Origin: Schistocerca nitens
Taxonomy: Eukaryota > Arthropoda > Insecta > Orthoptera > Acrididae
Length of the DNA stretch: 64,000 bases
NCBI RefSeq assembly: GCF_023898315.1
Contig: NC_064614.1
Span: forward strand, 380,431,348 to 380,495,347
Reading direction: 5' to 3'
Positions 22,154 through 33,369 of the stretch are shown here, one piece after another. Numbering within the stretch: position 1 is the first letter of the stretch; each line of letters opens with the position of its first letter. Position numbers and translations under genes: made by a program. Below the pieces are notes generated by a model. It was not told the DNA's origin. It did no database searches and worked only from the letters and a program-made list of their open reading frames with translations.

Positions 22154-23000
22154 TTTCCACTCTATATTATATTATTGAGCACAATAAATACAAACCATTA
22201 GCGAGAGCGTGCATTGCCTACAGGGGAACAGGACAACCACAAGTCACACTCACTATATTTTACTGACTGGTTTCGTTCATTACTTTAACAGTCAACTACG
22301 TTAAACTGAAAATACCAGAGTTTCTGATAATGCCCTTGTTAAACTAAAGAGCGAAACCGTTCAACAAAACAGATTAAGTGCGACGTGTGGCTGTCCTAAA
22401 GAAGTTAAATACACACCAGTTCTGGAGACACAAAATCGCTGCTAAACCATCATCCAACCCGGCATCCACACTAGGAGAGGAGGCCAAAAGCCAACCAATC
22501 TCCAACGTTTTGGTGTTGCTGCCAGCAGGCCGAACCGCAATCAACGCTAATTGCTTCCTTGGCTCCGATTTGCCACTCGTAAACACTAAGCAAATATCGG
22601 CTAGTGAAGTGGTTGACTGTCGTTCGTTGTGCTTCGTTGGCCTAATGTCTGCACGCTTTAATACGAACTAGCGTTGCGTCTCCATTAACTTCGAGTTGGC
22701 GGTACTTTAAACACGTGGTTTCCTGAACACCTCCCTCTGTATTGTTTCTTTTTAAGGAACGTTTGGAGTGTTACAGTAGGAATTGGTCTTCAAATGATAG
22801 GCTATTGAATCTCTAATAGTACTAGCAAAACTGCTGGAAAAATAATGTAAATTGAACGGTACACTACTTGAATCTTTCTCCTTTTCAATGTGTGAAAGTA
22901 CTACGCGCATAAATTATCTGGGAACAAAATGCATTGTATAAGCAATTAGGACGATGTTAAACTGTAGTTTTCCCATATACCTGCTCAAAAGCCGGGGAAG

Positions 23001-23165
23001 CCACTTCGACATTCATTTGAAACGATGCAGGGAATCTTAAATTAAAAATGCTGGAAGAGGATTGGAACCTACCAATGAGAAATTCAGAACTTCTCTACGA
23101 CCACGCTGTGTATGTGTAGTTGACAGAAGACCAGTGTGTACTCTGTTGGTGTACGTCTTAGGGAA
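23001..23165 (+). repeat. Diverged repeat, copy 2 of 2
   Basis: Matches 20581-20740 in order and orientation: CCACTTCGACATTCATTTGA at the start, CCACGCTGTGTATGTGTAG in the middle and GGTGTACGTCTTAGGGAA at the end. Confidence 0.5.
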
Positions 23166-23284
23166 CCTCCAGTAGGTCTATTCCTAGTAAAGCACTGTGA
23201 TGTTGAACGTTGTCAATGGTGAAATTTGAAGAACAGAATAAAATGCTTACGTTGACGTAGCGTCTAAAACTACTCTTAAGTATA

Positions 23285-23470
23285 CAGAACGGCTTTTCAC
23301 TCTGCAGTGGAGAGAGTGCTGACATGAAACATCCTTACAGATTAAAACTATAAGCCGTACGGGGATTCCAACATGGGACCTTTCCTATCGCAGGCAAGTG
23401 TTCTATTGACTCAGTTACCCAAGCACGACTCACGACCGGCCCTCACAGATTTGCTACAGGTTATCAGTCG
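23285..23470 (-). repeat. tRNA-like orthopteran repeat, minus strand
   Basis: The reverse complement reads TCGTGCTTGGGTAACTGAGT (A-box part), CACTTGCCTGCGATAGGAAA (anticodon part) and a B box of GTTGGAATCCCCG, then a body ending near CACTCTCTCCACTGCAGAG. I recall this as a repeat whose consensus has GTAGCTCAGTTGGTAGAGCA. The copy is degenerate. No duplication found. Confidence 0.65.
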
Positions 23471-25470
23471 ACACCTATGAGTCGCTTCGTGAATGACTCG
23501 TTAGGTGTACTGCTGGTAGAGAAGTTGAAACTTAAAAGATAAGAGTTACGTTGCTTAACGAAAGACCAGCTTAACGCTCACATACACAGAAGAAAACAGC
23601 GTGAGAAGAGGACTACTTCGAACGAATTATCATCACCCTTATAGGTTCAGGAGACATGGGGGTACCAATAATTCTGTGCTTTCTTTCTAACATCCCTTCG
23701 CAGCGATTGAAGCATCCACTTTTTCTTCAGATTGTAGACCCACGGTGATTTTTGGGGACAAGGCGGAGAACGTAAATTGAATAAGGGCGAGCGCACAGGA
23801 CTCTTGAGCGCAGTTCGCCAACTATAACAGCGAAGCGCTCGCGGCGGCGGCAAACTTTACAGCACAGCACGTGGTTGTCTGCTGAGACAATTGTTCAGAC
23901 ATTCCTACTTATCAGTAAACTCGGCAGCTGGCCTTGGGGGAACGCCACAGATAGCGTTTATCAGTCGCATGCGACTGTCATTTTCGCGAACATTTAAGTT
24001 TTCCACTTTGTGGTTTACAAGGCTCACGAGCAGAGGTGGAACTTACCTGCAAGTAAATAAAACGAACTAGGTCTACAGTAAAAGATCAAATGTTACAGTG
24101 TGTTGCCGGCAGCGACGCGCAAGCTGACGTTCTTTTTCCGTTAGGGGACATCCATTAATTACCTGAGGCGTTTTCTTCAAAATTTGGACCCCCTGTCCCT
24201 TTGGTGACATTTTTTGAGAGACCTCCACCTCCGACTACGTCGTTTTTACATAATTGTCGGGAGAACATGAATTTTTTCATTTGTTTTTAATACAGATCAA
24301 CTATAATAAAACCGTATTTTATTTATAAAGCATGGGTTTAAGAGTCTTTCAAACGCATGATTAAAATCGTGTCAAGCCTGAGCAGTATTCGGAGGGACAG
24401 ACACACAAAGACAGACGGACAAAAAGACTGCTCGAAAATAATATTAACACTGTTTGTTCCATCCTTTGACTCGTATGTTTACCAAGCTTTTCAATGTCTT
24501 GATTTATGTCGGTGGACCTCAGCTTAGCTTCCTTCAACAAACGATTAACTTCTTGCTCGCACGTGTGTTTCGACTTGTCAGCATCTCGTAAGTGTTGTAA
24601 AAGTTTGGAGACAAATTCATGTTGAACACACTAATATCGGCGTTATGAGCATTGCGGAATATGACGGCTGACTCACTGACTGAAATGCAGTGATTTCGAC
24701 TGCCGTAGCAGAGAACTTACCGAATGAAATCTAATAATCGTGCGGCACTTATTTCAAATTGCGGAACACCGGGCATGCACACATGTAAAGTTTCAGTTAA
24801 TTTCAGTTCAGAGATGCCATAAAGATTATCTGAATTAAAAAGTTGATGTGAGATCTTCATTGCTTCCTCCCTCTTTGGGCGTAATGTCAGCTTAAACATA
24901 GCAAATGTGAACACAAGTATTAGTCACGTATCGCTCTGTTTCATTGTTTAGAATGGCAAACTTGCAGAAAACTGGTACCTATACCGCAGTAAGCAAAGAA
25001 TACTTTTCCTAAAGGAAGTAGAAGGTATAGATATCGCGACCAGTGTAGACGTTCTTGTAAACCAAACTATCGCTTGTGCACTTGTGTCATGTTTTCCCGG
25101 TGTTTATAATGTGTAATGTTCTAGCCCTTAATTACCAGATTGTTATGCCACCTTTGTGTCGATGCCGCAACTCGTTGTCATCTGCAGGTTCCCCCCCCCC
25201 CCCCCCCCCCCCTGACATACTTAAGTATCCAAGTACAAAGGGCACTGTTTTTCCTTTTGCAAAAGCTGATGAGGGGCCAACTGCCGCTGTCCTTCGCCTT
25301 TTAGTGATCCTGGATTGGGTGTTCTGCACGCCGTCCGATTCCAAGTGATCTTCGCTCGTCCGGAGTCTTCCGTGAGCAGCCGCTTCCACCGGTGTGACTG
25401 GCATCCAGGCGGTGTGTCACTGGCTCATTTAGCCTTATTGTGGCCTAAAGTAAGCTTCCCGGCGCTCATT
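23471..25470. other. Unannotated stretch with a 22-nt C-tract
   Basis: Homopolymer C at 25191-25212. The part 23738-23802 resembles 27109-27173. Otherwise no element or gene is evident; the paired frames at 25076-25348 and 25132-25404 are products of the C-tract and are on opposite strands. Confidence 0.4.
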
Positions 25471-25478
25471 TATTGATT

Positions 25479-25682
25479 AAAAAAAATGGTTCAAATGGGT
25501 CTGAGCAATATGGGACTTAACATCTGAGGTCATCAGTCCCCTAGAACTTAGAACTACTTAAACCTAACTAACCTAAGGACATCACACACATCCATGCCCG
25601 AAGCAGGATTCGAACCTGCGACCGTAGCGGTCGCGCAGCTCCAAACTGAAGCGCCTAGAACCGCTCGGACACAACGGCCGGC
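25479..25682 (-). repeat. SINE, 8-bp target duplication
   Basis: Minus-strand common SINE, complete, with a run of A-rich sequence at its 3' side. Duplication TATTGATT at 25471-25478 and 25683-25690. Confidence 0.9.
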
Positions 25683-25949
25683 TATTGATTTTAAGGCAGG
25701 ATCCGTTACCTTGCTCAGGCCGTAGACGGAAGCTCTGTTGATAAGGTTTCCGTCCAACTTAATCGCCTTCCAGATATGACTGTGCAAGTACCCGGTGGCC
25801 TGTATCAAGGTTTTTGTACCACCGTAATCCGCTGACTGATTTAATTTTCAGACTGTGCTCAGGGAAAGCTGATTTACTTTTGGCTAATAATGTAGAAATC
25901 TGCCCAAGTAATTTTCACCTAAACTCGACGTTAGTTACGGAAAATATAT

Positions 25950-26845
25950 TTTTGGTAGTCTGAAACTGCAATACATATGATAGATGTATACATTTGTATG
26001 ATTGAAGGTGAAAAAACAATGCTCAGATATATTTATCTACAGACTATAAAACTCACAGTGGAGAAATAATGTCCTAAAGATGTAAGTACAAGTCTGATAC
26101 ATCTAAACTCTTGCTTGCCTAATGATGTCGTAAGAATATGGTCGTGTCAAAACTATAATTCACTACATTGTAATTATTCTTTGGCTTTATGAAGATTTGT
26201 TTTTTGACGTATTCCAGTTGGTATATTGTATAAGTAAGAGGTTAAAAACAGTTTTATTTATAAAAATGCTACACAGTTGCAACTATGTATCACTTTTAAT
26301 AAAAAACTGTTTTTAAACTGTTACTTATACAAAAAGAACAATGTACCACTTGTGTTATAAAACAATTTTTAACCCCTTACTTAAAGAACACTCACCTACG
26401 TAGCACTTTTATTAAAAATATTTTTGACGTCTTACTAATGCAGCATGGAACTATGTAGCACTGTTACTAAAATTTCTTTTGATGTCTTATTCATACAAAA
26501 TGCAACTATGTAAAACTTTTACTTAAAAACTATTGTTAAGCCCTTACGTATCCAAATGGAAATTTTATGTGTCAGAACGTAATATCCAGAAACCAAAAGA
26601 ATAGTTATAATGCAATGTATTATACAGTGCCAACACGATCAACACGACCATATTCTCACGACGGCATTGGACAAACATCTTATTAAATCTGCCAAACTTG
26701 GACTTATATTTTTTGGACGTTACTTCTCCACTGTACATTTTATGCTCCGTCTGTAGATAAACTTATGCACGCCTCATTTTTTCCAAATTTATTCATATAC
26801 GTGTATATGTCTATCATTTGTATGGAAGTTTCAAATATACCAGAG
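25950..26845. mobile_element. Long-inverted-repeat (foldback-like) element with internal tandem array
   Basis: The left arm (about 25950-26210) and right arm (about 26585-26845) are diverged reverse complements. Shared landmarks are ATGATAGA, TTTATCTACAGAC, ACAGTGGAGAA, GAATATGGTCGTGT and ATAACTATTCTTT-like stretches, in mirrored order. Between them lies a tandem array of ~56-bp units. Long arms around a subrepeat core recall foldback transposons. No transposase is present and I could not define a target duplication. Confidence 0.7.
26270..26560. repeat. ~56-bp tandem repeat, about five units
   Basis: An anchor of the form CTATGTAGCACTTTTA recurs at 26285, 26341, 26398, 26453 and 26508 (positions of its ATGTA or ACGTA), so the period is 55-57 bp. 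Units also share a TTTTTGA…CTTACT…ACAAAA part. Divergence between units is high. Confidence 0.7.
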
Positions 26846-27693
26846 AACGGCTTAACAATAAAGTTGAAACCTGTAGCAGAGTAAATAAAGTTATACAGAG
26901 CAACTGGAGTGATCTTTTCGTTAATAATTGATTGTATCTAAAATAGCGTTGCCTGTTGCAATTTGTTTCCACGCTGATGTTTCCTGAAATGTTCCCACGT
27001 GGGTCCCATTTCAGTTTTGCTACCAAGGAAACATTTTTGGCGACTCCGGAGGACGAAGTTGACTGCGCGATAAAAAAAAAGTGTCCAGTAACATCAGGAC
27101 GTAAAGCTATGGTGATTTTTACGGTCAAGGCAGAGAATGTAAGTTAAATGAGCATGGCCACACAGGACTCACGAACACTATCCATCACGTTTACATAGGG
27201 ATGGCGGTTATCGTTGAAACAATCGGTTTTCTGTTATATCGGTTTTTTACAACGCCAGTTTAAGCTAACTACTAAAATCGCTCAAAATAACAATTTTCTG
27301 AAATAACCGATTTTCATTTTTTTTAGTCTTATAATAAACGTAGTCCACCGTTCGCTGCTTTTCTCTAAAAGTGATAAGTGGCTAAATACTACAAAAAAGT
27401 CACCTGTATTCTCTTACTGAATCCAGTTTTTTGAAATTTTGCTGAAAAACAATTTTGTGATCGGGGATCATACCACTATTTGGGCATTACGAATAGTCAG
27501 TGCAATAGAGTGAAAAGTGAGGTTGCAGAAATCTGTTTTTCGTTTTAATTTGTCCGTTTTCAAAGAAATGGAAATTTTACAGAAAAATTACTCGTCTTTT
27601 TTCAAAAAATAGGTTTATTTAAAAACTAAATTTTAGCACATCTACTATATCTAACGATATTTCGGTTTTTTACTCGGTTATTATTAAAAAATA
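26846..27693. other. AT-rich host sequence of a Tc1-type insertion
   Basis: Contains several ATCGGTTTT/AACCGATTTTC motifs on both strands. Similar CGGTTTTAACCGG motifs resume at 28893-28920, on the far side of the insertion, so one older repeat was probably split. 27109-27173 resembles 23738-23802. Confidence 0.45.
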
Positions 27694-28821
27694 CACTGAA
27701 GAGCCAAAGAAACTGGGACACCTACCTAATATCGTGTAGGGCCCCCGCGAACACGCAGAAGTGACGCAACACGACCTGGCATAGACTCGACTAATGTCTG
27801 AAGTAGTGCTGGAGGGAATTGACACCATGTATCCTGCAGGGCTGTCCATAAATCTGTAAGAGAACGATGGGGTGGAGATCTCTTCTGAACAGCACGTTGC
27901 AGGGCATGCCAGACATGCTCAATAATGCTCACATCTGGGGACTTTGGTGGCCAGCGGAAGAATTTTTAAGTCCATTGGAATGCACAATGGACATGAATAG
28001 ATGCAGGTGATCAGACAGGATGTTTAAGTACGTGTCACTCTTCAGAATCGTTTCTAGACGTATCAGGGGTCCCATATAAATCCAGCTGCACACGCCCCAA
28101 ACCATTTCAGAGCATCCACCAGCTTGAACAGTCCCCTGCTGACATGCGGGGTCCACGGATTCATGAGGTTCTCTACATACCCGTACACGTCCATCCGCTC
28201 GCTACAATTTGAAACGAGACTCGTCCGACCAGGCAACATGTTTCCAGTAATCAACAGTCCAATGTCTGTGTTGACGGGGCCAGGCGAAACGTAAAACTTT
28301 GTGTAGTGCAGTCATCAAGGGTACACGAGTGGGCCTTCGGCTCCGAAAGCCCATATCGATGATGTTTCTTTGAACGGTCAGCACGCTGACACATGTTGAT
28401 GGACCAGCATTGAAACCTGCAGCAGTTTGCGAAAGGGTTGCACTTCTGTCATGTTGAACGATTCTTTTCAATCGTCGTTGGTCCCGTTCTTGCAGCACGT
28501 TTTTTCGGCGGCAGCAATGTCGGAGATTTGATGTTTTTCCGAATTCCTGGTATTCACGATACATCGTGAAATGGTCGTACGGGACAATCCCCACTTCATC
28601 ACTACCTCGGAGAAGCTGTGTCCCATCGCTCGTGCACCGACTGAAACACCATGTTCAAACTCACTTAAATCTTGACAACCTGCCATTGTCTCAGCAGTAA
28701 CCGATCTAACAACTGCGCAGACACTTGTTGTGTTGTATAGGCGCAGCACCGTGTTCTGCCTTTTTGCATATCTCTGTATTTGAATATGCATGCCTATACC
28801 AGTTTCTTTGGCGCTTCAGTG
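27694..28821 (-). mobile_element. Tc1-type element, 1128 bp, internally deleted
   Basis: Inverted ends CACTGAAGAGCCAAAGAAAC (left) and CACTGAAGCGCCAAAGAAAC (right, reversed) with TA at 27692-27693 and 28822-28823. The interior encodes a minus-strand transposase with frameshifts and a deletion around the second catalytic residue. Full members of this group are expected to be about 1.3 kb. Confidence 0.9.
27726..28685 (-). pseudogene. Tc1-type transposase missing its second catalytic Asp
   Basis: The start is at 28685 (MAGCQDLSEFEHGVSVGARA) and a helix-turn-helix segment follows (WGLSRTTISRCIVN). A frameshift near 28500 moves to the frame with RDQRRLKRIVQHDRSATLSQ, then DYWKHVAWSDESRFKL (first Asp). 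After a stop and another frame change come MVWGVCSWIYMGPLIRLE and YLNILSDHLHLFMSIVHSNG. The expected QQDNA…H block is absent, and the frame resumes near MSIIEHVWHALQRAVQKRS with the catalytic Glu and ends RVASLLRVRGGPTRY at about 27726. It therefore cannot be active. Confidence 0.85.
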
Positions 28822-28929
28822 TAAGAAACACTTGTTATAGCCGAGGTCAAACTAATACCGAAAAATACTGGCCATTCAGAACTAACATACTGGTATCGGT
28901 TTTAACCGGTCGGTTTTTTCCATCCGTGC

Positions 28930-29329
28930 TTTACGGCCGAGCGTCAACAGCTGCGGCAAAGTGAGGAAAACTGGTCAGAGTGGGAAGTCCCACGGGCGAG
29001 AGTGAGCCTCGGGCACGCCGCCTCCCGACCCGCGCACGGCAGCCCGCGGCGCGCCCAGCGCGCTTCGGCGCGGCTCGGTAGCCGGGGCAACGCGCGCGAC
29101 CTTGCGCCTCGGCTGGCGCCGCTGGTTTCGCCGGCGCTGACCCCTGACCGGCCGCAACCCGTGGCGCCGAGTGCTGAGCAGGGCCCACCGAGGCCGCGCT
29201 GCTGGCCGACACAGCCGCGGCTTCCGAGAGCGGCATCTTTTATCTGCCCCACGCCGGTCCTCCGACTGCACCAGACTCGCTTAGGGCACAAACAAAAAGT
29301 CGTAAGAACGAAACTACTTGTTCAGAAAG
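28930..29329 (+). promoter_or_regulatory. CpG-rich block with X-box and a splice-donor-like end
   Basis: Very CpG-rich. It contains GTAGCCGGGGCAAC at 29078-29091, which fits the RFX X-box consensus GTNRCC-N2-RGYAAC, and is followed by a donor-like CAGAAAG/GTAAGA with GT at 29330-29331. These suggest a promoter and possibly first exon on the plus strand. A 144-codon frame from 29002 crosses the donor; its composition (Arg, Pro, Ala) is what any GC-rich DNA gives, so I do not call it coding. Confidence 0.4.
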
Positions 29330-29420
29330 GTAAGACTTATTTCTCTGTTAATGGTATTTGGTTGGAAACTGTCACGGTGAGACCCTGGACGGGTAAAAAT
29401 ACACGTTACTTGCTGCAAAA

Positions 29421-29622
29421 CGCCGCGCGGGATTAGCCGAACGGTCTGAGGCGCTGCAGTCATGGGCTGTGCGGCTGGTCCCGGCGAAGGTTCGAGTCCT
29501 CCCTCGGGCATCGGTGTGTGTGTTTCTCCTTAGGATAATTTAGGTTAAGTAGTGTGTAAGCTTAGCGACTGATGACCTCAGCAGTTAAGTCCGATAAGAT
29601 TTCACACACATTTGAACACTTT
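29421..29622 (+). repeat. SINE, second Leu-like head, 11-bp target duplication
   Basis: The head begins GCGCGGGATTAGCCGAACGG and has the B box AGGTTCGAGTCCTCCCTCGG. The body has CTTAGGATAATTTAGGTTAAG, GACTGATGACCTCAGCAGTTA and ends CACACACATTTGAACA. It is related to the common body in its middle and 3' parts. Duplication TTGCTGCAAAA at 29410-29420 and 29623-29633. Confidence 0.92.
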
Positions 29623-29753
29623 TTGCTGCAAAAAGGATAAATAACACCATTTACTGTTGGTAATACTGTTTACTAAACCAAACTGCCCCGTTACCGATCT
29701 GGAAACGATATGTTTTACATGTGATGTTGTAAACGTTCAAAACTAGATTTATA

Positions 29754-29962
29754 AGGGGCGATCAAAAAGTCAGCGGTAAACTTAACATCAAAACTAAGGA
29801 GCATGCAGTAGGCTATATGAAGGAACTCTGCTAATACGGAAGAAAAATAGCTCATGATTGACAAAGAAAAGATGACGCAAAAAGTTAACAGTACAAGCAG
29901 AAAGATCGTTACTCACCAAAAGAGTGAGTATGGCCTTCGAACAGAAACTTTTGATCGCCCCT
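29754..29962. mobile_element. 209-bp MITE with TA duplication
   Basis: The ends are inverted: AGGGGCGATCAAAAAGT at the left and its near-exact reverse complement (one A fewer) at the right. TA flanks at 29752-29753 and 29963-29964. There is no coding capacity. The internal GATCAAAAAGT of the end matches the terminal repeat of the 801-bp element at 4057, which suggests mobilisation by a related mariner-type transposase. Confidence 0.85.
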
Positions 29963-30604
29963 TATAACTTATGCTGTAAATGTAATGTTTTAAACGTAAA
30001 CAGCTGTCTGAGCATGATCCTGCTGGCAACAGAATGGTGACGGTGAAATTTAGTTTAATGAAAAACATTTCAACAGCTTTTGGATGCTCTCGTTTCTCAG
30101 TTTAGCCCGGCCTGGAATCTCAATTGTGACCTCGAAGGATCACCTAGATACAAAGCATCCTACGTATTGTTTAAAAAACTGTCGGAGACATCGAATCTTA
30201 ATTTTCGACTGGCGCTATGTAGCAGAGATGCGAATCTTCTTTCACTACTTTCAACCACGTACGTTAAAGGAAAAACATTACTGATGTTCTGCAAATACTA
30301 TTTATTTCTACAAAAACTGGCTTCTGACTTCTTAGGGCATCGTCAGAGTGCAGAAAACCAGCTTCTGGTGTGGTAACGTGAATAATTAAACTACTGCCAT
30401 CAGTGAATAATCAAGACAGGTCACCAGCGATTAATTTTTGGAATCTTTCAACGACACTCAAGGGGAAAAACACAGTTCGTTTATACATACACATTCTCTC
30501 AACGGTCTTGTAACTGTTCTTGAAAGTAGTCCTTCCGTTGCGACCTACCTAGCTATTGAAGGTATTATCACTTCTCATACAATCATCATAAGGTGCTTTT
30601 CGTG

Positions 30605-30605
<1 letters not shown>

Positions 30606-30661
<56 letters not shown>
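30606..30661. repeat. (AC)n microsatellite, 28 repeats
   Basis: Uninterrupted AC repeat of 56 nt, followed by a GC-rich AGGCGCACGGGCGCGAGCGC segment. Likely polymorphic. Confidence 0.98.
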
Positions 30662-30663
<2 letters not shown>

Positions 30664-33321
30664 CGCACGGGCGCGAGCGCATGCGTGCAATACAAATGGC
30701 AATTGAAAATGAAAGCGGGGAAAAGTCAGTAAGCTCCTATGAAAGAAAAAAATAAAAGAAAAAAAACCGTTTACTTCATACCACACCAGAGGCGAGATTT
30801 ACGAAAAGTAGTGACGCATTAGGGGATTATGGCTGCCATCGTGAAGTTACACACGCCTGTGGAAGTGACAGCACTGTTGCGACGTTAATTATAACTCGCA
30901 GCAAACAAGACTGATGTGCTAACATGGCTTGTGCAGAAGCGGCGTTCGTGCAGTGTGGAGGAAAAGCTCTCCGAAAGATCAGCATCTCGAACAACATTCT
31001 ACATGAATTTGCTTGTGTGATTGTTTGTGTGTGTGTTTTATTTTTTAAGATGAAGAAATATACAACGTTCTATTCTGCGCACGACGCGTAATAGGCATCC
31101 TTCTTCAATCCTATATCACAACTCATGGTAGTACAACATGAAAATAAATACCTTCAGTTCCATATTAACTAGTCACCATGAAAACACGCATGCTACTAGT
31201 CTTAATGCCATTCTCATCGCATTCGGCGACAACGCATCGGAAACACAGCCTGTCTACGTTACTGCGTGTGCTGTAATCGCTTTGGTTTATGACCCCTAGT
31301 CGTGGTTGTGTCGGCGTCAACCGGTCGTTAATCAGCACGTAAACAGATGGATGTGTCGTCATTATAACACACTGATGCCTAGTACTCTATTACATGTTAT
31401 TTCCAACGTTATGGTATGTCACCAAGAAGTGACAAAACTGCTGTAATTAAAAATATTGGAAAAACGTAAAAGTTACCTTCCTTGTAGTAGATCTTTAGAA
31501 AGTTATCACGCTATGTAACATCGACTGTGCTGATCTACAACCAGGGATAAATTAGAACTTTTACTGTCGAGGGAAGGATTTCCACAGAGAATTTTAGGAC
31601 AATTTTCAGCCATCTTCCAGTTCCATTCAATCCTTGACTGCACCACTTCACATGACTATGGTAACGGGTAAATGATCACTGATGACATTGTGATTTTCGA
31701 AACTTAAAGTAGCTTTTGAATTATAACTTTATTATTCATGAACTATCGCCTATTGTGATCTTATATGCAGGGAAGTAATTCATTTTATTTCTCTTCGGTT
31801 TACATTTTGCAATCTTTAAATACACTGTCTTCGTCTACACGCTAAACTATACCTGATATGTTACCATGGTCGCAATAGGCGATTGCTCTGCACAACTTTA
31901 ATTTTTTTTCCACGTTGTGCTTAATGTCAACGGCCATTAGGTCTTGCAGAAAAATGTAATACCAGTTCATTTAAGTAAATAAATTAATGTAGTTGTTACG
32001 AATATGAGTTTGTAAACACCAGTAGGAAAAATGTCATGTATTGAAAGATTAAAATTAGAGGAAAGGATTCCTAGAAAAATACTAAATATAAACTCTTGCT
32101 TGCTGCTGAAGGACTCAAAGAAAACCGCAAGCAGAGGTAACTCTTTTCCATTTTGTTGACGACTGGAAACGGTACCTTTCAGAAGTAAAGTTACTGATAT
32201 AATTACACCGTTTCTGAAACTATTAGATGTGTATGTGTGAAGTATTTACCTACCAATTAACACTGCTCATGGTTACATGTTCGACGAAGACGAATTATTT
32301 GTGATGTGCAAACGAATCTTACACGTAGCTAACTGAAAATACACGTTACAGACAGTTTTTTCTACCAACGGCATAGAGTAACGGACATGGGAAGTAAACG
32401 GTACCAGAAATGGCTTGCTGTTGCTAGCTAAACCTGAGCAAATTTCCTGAAAGTCACTACTGTGGCTACACGAAACTATCTACTTTTGTAGCAGAGAATT
32501 TTTCAGGTAGCGTAGGAACGACGAATTTCGTACTTTTTAGAACCGGCCCTTATCTCAGGAGCAAGGTGACAGTGTGCCATTGCGACACAGTGCCGCGATA
32601 AACAACGCGGTGCAAGTAGTCCGGGACAGTGTCTTTTCTGTTGACGATATTACTGTGTGAGCTGCACAATCAAGTGTCACTCAAAACCTGATCAAAATGT
32701 CATTTGGAGGTTCCATAAATCTGAAATATCTTCGTAAGTTCCAGATCATTAAAGACGAAGCTCATGCTTGGACACGGCTAGGATGAGGAAGGAAATGGGC
32801 ATTGTCCGCTAAGGAACCATGTGGTGTTTTGTTTAAACGATTTAGTAAAATCATAAGGGCCAAGAATTTCCTTGAGGAAAACATTGCCCATCACTGGGTG
32901 CTCAGCTTCAGTGCTTTGTGCTTTAGATTTTACAACTTAATGTGTAAACAGTTAGTGAGAGTGTTCTTTTAATGTGTTGGTCCTTTGCCATGGGGGCTTC
33001 GCTGTTTTCCATTTCAGAGCCATTCATCGTCGGGTTTCTGCTTCTGTGACACGTACTGTGAGAAGCTACCTGAGCGAACTGACTAGTTACCAGACACATG
33101 AACGGAGGTACAAAAAATTTCGCAGACGACCTACTTTAAGTAATGAATCCAGAAAATAATACATCGGTTCACTTGTCACTGAGTTCTTATTATCTATGTG
33201 CAATTGTACCATCTCTTTTTGTACGATTTTAATGTTTCCCAGCATACAGAAATCCTGAATATTTCTTGGTTATTCAGCTGAGTGGCGTCGTTCAAAGGGT
33301 GCGATATTACGGCTAGCCAAG

Positions 33322-33369
33322 TTCTTGCCATCTTCCGACGTTTTTGATAACGCCTGAAGATGGCAAGAA
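33322..33369. repeat. 14-bp perfect inverted repeat
   Basis: TTCTTGCCATCTTC at 33322-33335 pairs perfectly with GAAGATGGCAAGAA at 33356-33369 around a 20-nt loop. A CTGAAGATGGC…GAAATATCG context is a dispersed motif I recall from insect repeats. Confidence 0.7.

Larger units (their letters stand above)
21452..22658 (+). mobile_element. PIF/Harbinger-type deletion derivative
   Basis: Terminal inverted repeats of about 45 bp: the left end reads AAGGCGCGTACAGACTAGG and the right end, reverse complemented, AAGCGTGCAGACATTAGG, both continuing to CCAA and AACGAACGACAG. The flanks carry TAA at 21449-21451 and 22659-22661, the 3-bp TWA duplication typical of PIF/Harbinger. Inside are the amino end of a transposase-like protein (plus strand) and a MADF-like frame (minus strand), matching the two-gene plan of the superfamily. 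At 1207 bp it is too short to be autonomous. Confidence 0.85.

Noticed and set aside
25132-25404. Frame with a Gly run, and the Pro-run frame on the other strand
   Set aside because: Both are products of the 22-nt C-tract.
25554-25808. Recurrent small frames ending CDVLRLVRFK as a conserved peptide family
   Set aside because: Each is translated from the SINE (for example at 14309, 16317, 25554, 45206, 54985); the conservation is that of the repeat DNA.
26270-26560. The ~56-bp array as a centromeric satellite
   Set aside because: Only about five diverged units, enclosed by inverted arms; it is part of one element.
29002-29436. 144-codon open frame as a gene
   Set aside because: Overlaps three similar minus-strand frames in GC-rich DNA and ends inside a SINE.
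30586-30786. 66-codon frame with a Cys-Val run
   Set aside because: It is a translation of the AC microsatellite.
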